DNA of 60,496 bases, taken from assembly GCA_024690605.1 (NCBI GenBank), contig JAILOV010000031.1, positions 1 through 60,496 of the forward strand. The letters run 5' to 3'. Shown one piece after another: positions 54,128 through 60,496 of this stretch; the stretch's first letter is position 1, and each line of letters begins with the position of its first letter. The position numbers were made by a program, and so were the translations under genes. The DNA comes from Lachnospiraceae bacterium. Its GTDB lineage: Bacteria > Bacillota > Clostridia > Lachnospirales > Lachnospiraceae. Below the pieces are notes generated by a model that saw nothing but the letters and a program-made list of their open reading frames with translations, did not search any database and was not told the DNA's origin.

Positions 54128-54164
54128 ATCGGATGCGCAGGAATGTTTACAGGAGGATAAATTT

Positions 54165-55115
54165 ATGGCGATCACAGCAGCAATGGTGAAAGAGCTTCGT
54201 GAGTCCACGGGCGCCGGCATGATGGATTGCAAAAAGGCGCTGACCGAGACGAACGGCAATATGGAGGAAGCGGTCGAATATCTGCGAAAGAACGGACAGA
54301 TGAAGGCCGAGAAGAAGGCAAGCCGCATCGCGGCCGAGGGCCTGACCCGTGTCGCGGTCAAGGATGATCAGACAGCGGCGGTTGTCGAGGTCAACTCCGA
54401 GACCGATTTCGTCGCACAGAACGAGAAATTCCAGACCTATGTCGAGACGGTTGCGAAGCAGGCAGTGAATTCCGACGCTGCGGACATGGATGCGTTCATG
54501 GCCGAGAAGTGGATCGAGGATTCTTCCAAGACCGTGCAGGAAGCACTGGTCGAGATCACAGCTGTCATCAGCGAGAAGATCAGCATCCGTCGTTTCGAAA
54601 AGGTCACGGCTTCTCACGGTATCGTTGTTCCCTATGTCCACGGCGGCGGCCGCATCTCCGTTCTCGTTGAGGCTGACACCGATGTGGTCAATGACGATAT
54701 CAAGGAAGCGGTCAAGAATATCGCGATGCAGATCGCGGCGCTCAATGCCCGTTACATCGACATGAACGATGTGCCGCAGGAATACCGCGATCATGAGAAT
54801 GAGATCCTCCTCGCACAGGCCATGAAGGAAAACGAGGAGCTTCCCGAGGAGAAGAGAAAGCCGCAGCAGATCATCGAGAAGATGCTGATCGGCCGTCTGC
54901 AGAAGGAACTTAAGGAGATCTGCCTTAACGAGCAGGTCTATGTCAAGGCCGAGGACGGCAAGCAGACCGTGGCGCAGTATATCGCCCAGGTCGGCAAGGC
55001 CAACGGTGCAAACCTCTCCGTCAAACGCTTTGTCCGTTTTGAAACCGGTGAAGGCATCGAGAAGAAGAACGAGAACTTCGCCGAAGAGGTCGCCAAGCAG
55101 GCCGGTCTCGCCTGA
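54165..55115 (+). CDS. tsf: Elongation factor Ts
   Basis: 316 residues. The N-terminal VKELRESTGAGMMDCKKAL and TDFVAQNEKF are diagnostic for the EF-Tu nucleotide exchange factor. The ATG at 54165 follows AGGAGG; the frame's upstream extension is discarded. pyrH and frr, which often follow, are absent; a terminator ends the operon. Confidence 0.98.
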   Translation: MAITAAMVKELRESTGAGMMDCKKALTETNGNMEEAVEYLRKNGQMKAEKKASRIAAEGLTRVAVKDDQTAAVVEVNSETDFVAQNEKFQTYVETVAKQAVNSDAADMDAFMAEKWIEDSSKTVQEALVEITAVISEKISIRRFEKVTASHGIVVPYVHGGGRISVLVEADTDVVNDDIKEAVKNIAMQIAALNARYIDMNDVPQEYRDHENEILLAQAMKENEELPEEKRKPQQIIEKMLIGRLQKELKEICLNEQVYVKAEDGKQTVAQYIAQVGKANGANLSVKRFVRFETGEGIEKKNENFAEEVAKQAGLA

Positions 55116-55143
55116 TCAAAGCGTCTCATCCGGATCAACAGTG

Positions 55144-55172
55144 AAGCCCCGTGCAGATGCACGGGGCTTTTT
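55144..55172 (+). terminator. Strong intrinsic terminator after tsf
   Basis: AAGCCCCGTGCA (55144-55155) pairs with TGCACGGGGCTT (55158-55169), followed by a T-run. Confidence 0.9.
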
Positions 55173-55175
55173 CTT

Positions 55176-55227
55176 TGTCATGACAGGCTTCTCATGCGAC
55201 AGGCTCCGCTTAGGGAACCTGTCGCAT
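55176..55227. repeat. Palindrome and long inverted repeat upstream of glgX
   Basis: TGTCATGACA (55176-55185) is a perfect palindrome. ATGCGACAGG (55194-55203) and CCTGTCGCAT (55218-55227) are perfect 10-bp arms around a 14-nt loop. No T-run follows. It lies between the tsf terminator and the glgX promoter and could be an operator or a dispersed repeat. Confidence 0.55.
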
Positions 55228-55259
55228 ACAGAGTAGTATAAGCATCATTCAAGGATTTG

Positions 55260-55268
55260 TGATATAAT
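55260..55268 (+). promoter_or_regulatory. Extended -10 promoter of the debranching-enzyme gene
   Basis: TGATATAAT (55260-55268) matches TGnTATAAT; no good -35. Leader about 35 nt. Confidence 0.5.
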
Positions 55269-55308
55269 ATAACGAAATCTGTGTATTTTTCCGGAAAGGT
55301 CAGTCAGC

Positions 55309-57504
55309 ATGGAAGAAAAGCGATCGGAAGAACTGCATGAACACATGATGTCGGAAGAAGCCGACAACCATTCCATCGGAGAGCATCGCGGCGAGAAGAT
55401 CATCAATAACGGCAAACCGCGCCAGGTGCTTGCGCTTGATGTGATCAACGGCTTTCGTGTGCGCCCCGGCATGTATGATATCAACGGCGCAACGGTCCTG
55501 ACAGACGGTGTGAATTTCACGGTCTATTCCAACGGCGCCACGAAGATCACGCTGCTTCTGTATCATCGCGGAGAAAAGCGGCCCTACGGGACGATCCCGT
55601 TTCCTGCCAGCTACCGTATAGGCAAAGTGTTTTCCATGATCGTGTTCGGATTGGACATCCGTGACCTGGAATACAATTATCAGGTGGACGGACCGTGGGA
55701 TCCCTCACGGGGACTTTTGTTCAACAAAAAGAACCTTCTTCTGGACCCCTATGCACGGGCCGTTGCGGGGCAGCGTAATTGGGGAGAGCCCGGCAACCCG
55801 AACGAGCTTGGCTACCGCGCCCGCGTTGTACAGAACAATTTCGAATGGAATGCCGCGGCAGCGCCCAATATTCCCATGGAGGATACGGTCATCTATGAGA
55901 TGCATGTGCGCGGCTTCACGATCGATCCGTCCTCCGGTGTGAAGTGTCCCGGCACCTTTCACGGGATCATGGAGAAACTCGATCACCTGAAGCAACTTGG
56001 TGTGACCGCCCTGGAACTCATGCCGATCTTTGAATTTGACGAGGCAAAGGACGCAAGAGAGTATAACGGCAGGCGACTTCTCGATTACTGGGGTTATAAT
56101 ACGGTCAGCTTTTTTGCGCCCAACACGAGCTATGCCGCACAGGATGATCTGAATCTGGAAGGCGTGGAACTGAAGGAACTGATCCGTATGCTTCATGAGA
56201 ATGACATGGAGATCATTCTGGATGTCGTGTTCAATCACACGGCGGAAGGAAATGAGATGGGACCGTTTATTTCCTTCAAGGGCTTTGACAACAACATCTA
56301 CTATATCCTCACACCGGAAGGACAGTACTACAATTTCAGCGGATGCGGCAACACGATGAACTGCAACCAGCCGCTCGTGCAGGAACTGATCGTCAGATGC
56401 CTGCGCTACTGGGTGGAGGAATACCGCGTCGACGGCTTCCGCTTTGATCTCGCGAGCATCCTGGGGCGCAACGAGGACGGTTCCCCGATGGAAAATCCGC
56501 CGCTTCTGCAGCGTCTGGCCTATGACCCGCTACTGGGTAACGTCAAGCTCATTGCGGAAGCATGGGATGCGGGCGGCATGTATCAGGTCGGATCCTTCCC
56601 CGCGTGGAATCGCTGGGCGGAGTGGAACGGGAAATACAGGGACGATCTGCGCAGATATCTGAAGGGAGACTATTGGGTGGCACCGGAAGCGGTCAAGCGC
56701 ATTACCGGATCGACGGACATGTATCACACGCGCTACGCCGGCTACAATTCGTCGGTCAATTTCATCACCTGTCATGACGGCTTCACGCTCAACGACCTTT
56801 ATTCCTATCAGGAGAAGCATAACGAAGCAAACGGCTGGAACAATACCGACGGCGCGAATGACAACAATTCCTGGAACTGCGGCGCGGAAGGTGATACCGA
56901 TGATCCTGAGATCCGGTCCCTTCGCCGGAGACTCATGCGCAACGCGATCACGACGCTCATGTGCAGCCGCGGGACGCCGATGATCCTCGCGGGGGATGAG
57001 TTCTGCAACACGCAGTTCGGCAACAACAATGCCTACTGTCAGGATAACGAGATCTCCTGGCTCAATTGGAATGATCTGGAGAAAAACAGAGATTTCTTTG
57101 ATTTCTATCGCAATGTGATCCATTTCCGGAGGCGGCATCCGGCCATCAGAAAAGAACTTCCGCCCGCACACTGCGGACTGCCGCCGACGGCTGTCCTGGG
57201 CATCGACGGAAAGCCGACAGTCATTACATCGGAGGCAAGACAGATCGGCATCGGGTATGCAGGATATGACGCGGTCAAAGACCGTGATGATATTGTGCTC
57301 CTGCTGATGAATGTCTATTGGGAGGAGACGGATTTTGTGCTTCCGTCCCTGCCGGGAACGCAGCGATGGTTTCTTGCCGTTGATACAGGTGCTGCGAATG
57401 AGCGGTATTTCCGCCGTGTCCCGAAGCTTATCATGGAAGACCAGATACATCTGACCGCTCGCAGCGTCGTTGTTCTTACAGCCGGAGATGTGCACGGAGT
57501 ATGA
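55309..57504 (+). CDS. glgX: GlgX/isoamylase-type alpha-1,6-glucan debranching enzyme
   Basis: 731 residues. An N-terminal CBM48-like domain (about 55-150) is followed by a GH13 barrel: DVVFNHTAEGN, nucleophile D380 (GFRFDLAS), acid E417 (LIAEAWD) and D490 (TCHDGFTL). It hydrolyses alpha-1,6 branches of glycogen or starch. The first ~50 residues are a charged extension before the domain. It stands apart from any glg operon here, with its own promoter; the next gene starts 19 nt later. Confidence 0.92.
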   Translation: MEEKRSEELHEHMMSEEADNHSIGEHRGEKIINNGKPRQVLALDVINGFRVRPGMYDINGATVLTDGVNFTVYSNGATKITLLLYHRGEKRPYGTIPFPASYRIGKVFSMIVFGLDIRDLEYNYQVDGPWDPSRGLLFNKKNLLLDPYARAVAGQRNWGEPGNPNELGYRARVVQNNFEWNAAAAPNIPMEDTVIYEMHVRGFTIDPSSGVKCPGTFHGIMEKLDHLKQLGVTALELMPIFEFDEAKDAREYNGRRLLDYWGYNTVSFFAPNTSYAAQDDLNLEGVELKELIRMLHENDMEIILDVVFNHTAEGNEMGPFISFKGFDNNIYYILTPEGQYYNFSGCGNTMNCNQPLVQELIVRCLRYWVEEYRVDGFRFDLASILGRNEDGSPMENPPLLQRLAYDPLLGNVKLIAEAWDAGGMYQVGSFPAWNRWAEWNGKYRDDLRRYLKGDYWVAPEAVKRITGSTDMYHTRYAGYNSSVNFITCHDGFTLNDLYSYQEKHNEANGWNNTDGANDNNSWNCGAEGDTDDPEIRSLRRRLMRNAITTLMCSRGTPMILAGDEFCNTQFGNNNAYCQDNEISWLNWNDLEKNRDFFDFYRNVIHFRRRHPAIRKELPPAHCGLPPTAVLGIDGKPTVITSEARQIGIGYAGYDAVKDRDDIVLLLMNVYWEETDFVLPSLPGTQRWFLAVDTGAANERYFRRVPKLIMEDQIHLTARSVVVLTAGDVHGV

Positions 57505-57523
57505 CCGGTTCGGAGGTGATTCG

Positions 57524-58234
57524 ATGAACGAAGATATCATATCCAAAGATGACGCTTCCCGGGCTGCCACCGCCAATGAAAACGCTAACGCGGCTTTTAT
57601 CGGAGAGAACGGCGCCGACACCGAGGCGCTGTTGACGGTTCGCGGTTACCGTTTTCTCATTGAGGAGGACGCGGAAGCTGCCCGCACGGATCTTGTCCGC
57701 ATTGAACATCTGAACAAATATCTGAAAAGCGCGAAGGGCAGCAATGTTCGTCCGCTCTATGAAAAATCCATTCAGAACCGCATCTTTTCCACACCGGTCG
57801 GATGGGAATACCTGCAGGAACTGCGCGGCATGATGATCGATCAGGGGGTGGATGCCGATGCGATCGAACCGATCCCCATCAGTGTTCCCGTGACCAGAAG
57901 ACGGCTGCCCGGTGATTACCGGACAAAAGAGAGGATCGAGGAGACCCGGCAGGATCCGCCGTCGCTGTCTCTGAAAACATCAGTCATCATCAATATCGTG
58001 CTGGCTCTCCTTGTGATTGTGATGTTCATCATTGCCAGCACGAGCAAGACCGACAACATCCTGAATTACCGTCGCAATGTGACCAACGAATACGCATCCT
58101 GGTCGGAAGATCTCACGAAAAGAGAGCGTGAGGTGAGGAAAAAGGAACGCGAACTCGGGATCACGACAGAGGGCCTTCCGGTCAACGTGGAAGAAGGCAA
58201 TGAAAGCGGTTCGGGCAGCCGGGCGGGAGAGTGA
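57524..58234 (+). CDS. Single-pass membrane protein of unknown function
   Basis: 236 residues. A charged N-terminal cytoplasmic region contains a helical segment (LVRIEHLNKYLKSAKGSNVR), followed by one membrane helix (about 154-174, VIINIVLALLVIVMFIIAS) and a Glu/Lys-rich extracytoplasmic coiled coil. The start follows GGAGGTGA; an upstream extension overlaps glgX. Its stop is 1 nt before the response regulator, so it may be part of that signalling unit. Confidence 0.75.
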   Translation: MNEDIISKDDASRAATANENANAAFIGENGADTEALLTVRGYRFLIEEDAEAARTDLVRIEHLNKYLKSAKGSNVRPLYEKSIQNRIFSTPVGWEYLQELRGMMIDQGVDADAIEPIPISVPVTRRRLPGDYRTKERIEETRQDPPSLSLKTSVIINIVLALLVIVMFIIASTSKTDNILNYRRNVTNEYASWSEDLTKREREVRKKERELGITTEGLPVNVEEGNESGSGSRAGE

Positions 58235-58235
58235 C

Positions 58236-58919
58236 ATGACAGAGAAACAGACGATCCTCGTTGTGGATGACGAGGCGCGGATGCGCAAGCTGGTCCGTGA
58301 TTTCCTGATCAAAAATGATTTCTCCGTGATCGAAGCTTCTGACGGTGAAGAAGCACTCGATATCTTTTTTGAAAAGCAGTCACAGATCTCGCTCGTTGTG
58401 CTGGATGTGATGATGCCCAAACGCGATGGTTATGACGTATGCAGGGAGATCAGACAATATGACCGTTCCGTTCCCATCATCATGCTGACGGCCAAAGGTG
58501 AGGAACGCGATGAACTGCAGGGGTTTTCCGCCGGTGCCGATGAGTATCTCGCCAAACCGTTTTCCCCCAAGATCCTTGTCGCCCGGATCGAAGCGATCCT
58601 CAGGCGGACGGGCGCAGGTACAGAGAATGAAGTGATCGAGGCCGCAGGGATCCGCCTGGATCATGCGGCGCACACGGTCACGATCGACGGAACGCCCGTT
58701 GATCTTTCCTTTAAGGAATTTGAACTGCTGCATTATTTTCTTGAGAACCGGGGAATCGCCCTGAGCCGGGAGAAGATCCTCAATCATGTCTGGAACTATG
58801 ATTATTTCGGAGATGCGCGCACGATCGATACGCATGTCAAAAAGCTGCGCAGCAAAATGGGGGCCGCCGGCGAAATGATCCGCACGGTCTGGGGCGTAGG
58901 CTACAAATTCGATCCGTAA
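58236..58919 (+). CDS. OmpR/PhoB-type response regulator
   Basis: 227 residues. Receiver with D11-D12, phospho-acceptor D57, T in MLTAKG and K in LAKPF, and a winged-HTH DNA-binding domain (LSFKEFELLHYFLENRGIAL ... GVGYKFDP). No histidine kinase gene is adjacent; the next gene is a c-di-GMP protein. The ATG at 58236 follows GGGAGAG; the upstream extension overlaps the membrane gene. Confidence 0.93.
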   Translation: MTEKQTILVVDDEARMRKLVRDFLIKNDFSVIEASDGEEALDIFFEKQSQISLVVLDVMMPKRDGYDVCREIRQYDRSVPIIMLTAKGEERDELQGFSAGADEYLAKPFSPKILVARIEAILRRTGAGTENEVIEAAGIRLDHAAHTVTIDGTPVDLSFKEFELLHYFLENRGIALSREKILNHVWNYDYFGDARTIDTHVKKLRSKMGAAGEMIRTVWGVGYKFDP

Positions 58920-58969
58920 TCGCGGCCTGTTTCTGAAACTTCAGAAGAAAACCGAATCGGAGGCATAAG

Positions 58970-60496
58970 ATGTCCGGAAAAAGCGAAAAGAGATATCGGA
59001 AGATCAAACGGACCCATATCTGGAGTTCGATTTTTGAATTCTGTATCTTTACGGTTGTTTCGGCGCTCATGCTCATCTTTGCCATAGAGAATCTGGCGGC
59101 CTATGTTGTCGACACGAAGATCGCCGGTGAATATGACAGGATCGATACGCTCGCCAGACTCTACGCACATTCGCAGACGCATGACAGCAGTGAGATCTAC
59201 TCTCTGATGAATGAGGAGGGGGTCGATTATCTCATCACGGATGATGATAACAACATTCTTTACCAAAACGGCGAGAATACCTGCACCTTTGACGGCGGAC
59301 CGGTCACGCTGACTGCCTATGACGAGAAGGTCACGGTCTACAGGGACAGCGAAAAGGACTATGTCTATCCCGGAAAAAACGGACGACTCATGCTGGATAT
59401 CCGACGGTTCCGCGAATGGATGAGTGAGGATTCGGAGGAGGAAGAAAAGGTCTTTGATCTGGAGGCTCCGCAGGATGCCAAGCTGATCAGCCTTCCGATA
59501 TGGCTCAGCGTGGATACGGCAGATCCGCACACGCACATCGTTGCCAAAGCGCTTTTTAAAGCAAACCGCAGCGATATCCGGATGTTCACGACCCTCATCA
59601 TATCGATCGTGGCTCTCATAGGTGTCATTCTGATCACCATGCTGGGGGCCGCCATCAAAAATGTGATCCGTCAGCGGAGGATGGTCTCCGTGTTCTTTAC
59701 GGATGTTGTCACGGACGGGCACAACTGGACCTGGTTTCTTGTCAGGGGAGAACGCGCGCTCCGCAAATGGAGCAGTTCCAAAAACCGGTATGCGGTCATC
59801 AGCCTTATGTTTGTCAATTATCGCAATTACTGCGTCTGTCATTCGATCGCGGAGGGGGAGAAGCTGCTCTGCAGATTCTACACGCTGATCAACCGGTCCC
59901 TGAATAAAAAGGAGATATGTGCGCACACCACATCCTCCAATTTTGCCCTGCTTCTCAGATACAATAGCGAAGAGGAGCTTCGTAACAGACTGAAGTCCCT
60001 GACCGATAACCTCGCATCGGCCGATCGGGATCACCGTTTCGCCTTCCAGATCGGTGTCTCTCTGATCGAGAAGGCAGTGGATCAGTACGGCAAGCCGGTA
60101 AAGCGGAAGGATCTGGATCTCGATAATGAATATAACAATGCCTCTGCCGCAAGAGAAACTCTGAGTGCGACCGAGGATTCCGGCATCGCGTTCTTTGATG
60201 ACAGGCTCAAGGATGAGCAGAAATGGCTGGATGATGTACAGGCCCGTCAGCAGCGCGCACTGGAAAATGAAGAGTTCATGGTCTACTATCAGCCAAAATA
60301 TGAGCCAAAAACCGGCATGATCCGCGGCGCGGAGGCGTTGATACGATGGAGATCGCCGGAATTCGGTATCGTACCGCCCGGACGTTTTATACCGATCTTT
60401 GAAAAGAACGGATTCATCACGAACATCGACCATTACATGCTGCGCCATGTAGCCGCCGATCAGCGCGCCTGGCTGGATAAGGGCTATTCTATCGTT
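58970..60496 (+). CDS. Membrane sensor with degenerate GGDEF and EAL domains (partial at 3' end)
   Basis: 509 residues visible, open to the window end. Two membrane helices (about 21-41 and 206-227) enclose an extracytoplasmic sensor domain of ~165 residues. The cytoplasmic GGDEF-like domain has lost its signature (TTSSNF near residue 325). The EAL domain starts near 430 and keeps E455-A-L457. It is probably a c-di-GMP phosphodiesterase whose GGDEF part is regulatory. ATG follows CGGAGGC. It lies 50 nt after the response regulator. Confidence 0.88.
   Translation, partial: MSGKSEKRYRKIKRTHIWSSIFEFCIFTVVSALMLIFAIENLAAYVVDTKIAGEYDRIDTLARLYAHSQTHDSSEIYSLMNEEGVDYLITDDDNNILYQNGENTCTFDGGPVTLTAYDEKVTVYRDSEKDYVYPGKNGRLMLDIRRFREWMSEDSEEEEKVFDLEAPQDAKLISLPIWLSVDTADPHTHIVAKALFKANRSDIRMFTTLIISIVALIGVILITMLGAAIKNVIRQRRMVSVFFTDVVTDGHNWTWFLVRGERALRKWSSSKNRYAVISLMFVNYRNYCVCHSIAEGEKLLCRFYTLINRSLNKKEICAHTTSSNFALLLRYNSEEELRNRLKSLTDNLASADRDHRFAFQIGVSLIEKAVDQYGKPVKRKDLDLDNEYNNASAARETLSATEDSGIAFFDDRLKDEQKWLDDVQARQQRALENEEFMVYYQPKYEPKTGMIRGAEALIRWRSPEFGIVPPGRFIPIFEKNGFITNIDHYMLRHVAADQRAWLDKGYSIV

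Overview
The window is a high-G+C (about 55-60 % by eye) stretch of a motile, Gram-positive Clostridia-type bacterium, most likely a member of the Lachnospiraceae. The indicators are CodY, HemZ, a bifunctional RXKD-type Rel enzyme, FliY/CheC/CheD chemotaxis, a DUF342 FapA-family protein, and the gene order topA-codY-...-flgB...sigD-...-rpsB-tsf. That order is the Firmicutes fla/che arrangement known from Bacillus subtilis. No mobile element, phage gene or CRISPR array was found.

Layout. (1) 1-9822 holds two small unknown genes, a tRNA-Val on the minus strand, an HD-domain protein, a CmpB-type membrane protein, a metabolic run (trpB2, apt, rel, an MBL hydrolase, hemZ) and a PAP2 phosphatase. 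(2) 9811-15714 holds topA and codY (ATGA-coupled), then a two-gene MBOAT/SGNH O-acylation module placed between codY and flgB. (3) 15715-16016 is a regulatory region: a sigma28-type promoter, a repeated 15-mer, overlapping alternative hairpins with a terminator, then a sigma A-type promoter. (4) 16017-49420 is the flagellar/chemotaxis cluster: flgB flgC fliE fliF fliG fliH fliI fliJ ylxF / fliK flgD flgE / flbD motA motB fliL fliM fliY fliO fliP fliQ fliR flhB / flhA flhF flhG pilZ cheB cheA cheW cheC cheD orf98 sigD fapA. Sequence signals split it into at least four transcription blocks: a sigma28-like promoter before fliK, a strong terminator after flgE followed by a sigma A promoter, and another sigma A promoter overlapping an inverted repeat before flhA. 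(5) 49453-53100 holds accessory genes of unknown role: a small soluble protein, a SwrB-position membrane protein, a Ser-rich membrane protein with an MltG-like tail, and an A+T-richer secreted Sel1-repeat protein. (6) 53293-55115 is rpsB-tsf, ending in a strong terminator. (7) 55309-60496 holds a GlgX-type debranching enzyme, an unknown single-TM protein, an OmpR-type response regulator and a degenerate-GGDEF/EAL protein cut by the window end.

How it fits together. The cluster encodes the basal body, type III export gate and ATPase, hook, stator, C-ring, the FlhF/FlhG placement pair, adaptation and signalling enzymes and sigmaD. A YcgR-like PilZ protein inside the cluster and an EAL protein downstream suggest c-di-GMP control of motility. 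cheY, cheR, flgM, flagellin and filament-cap genes are not in the window. The most unusual signals are the flgB upstream region, the acylation module inside the codY-flgB junction, the large structured element before a sigma28-like promoter at fliK, and the uncharacterised genes between sigD and rpsB.
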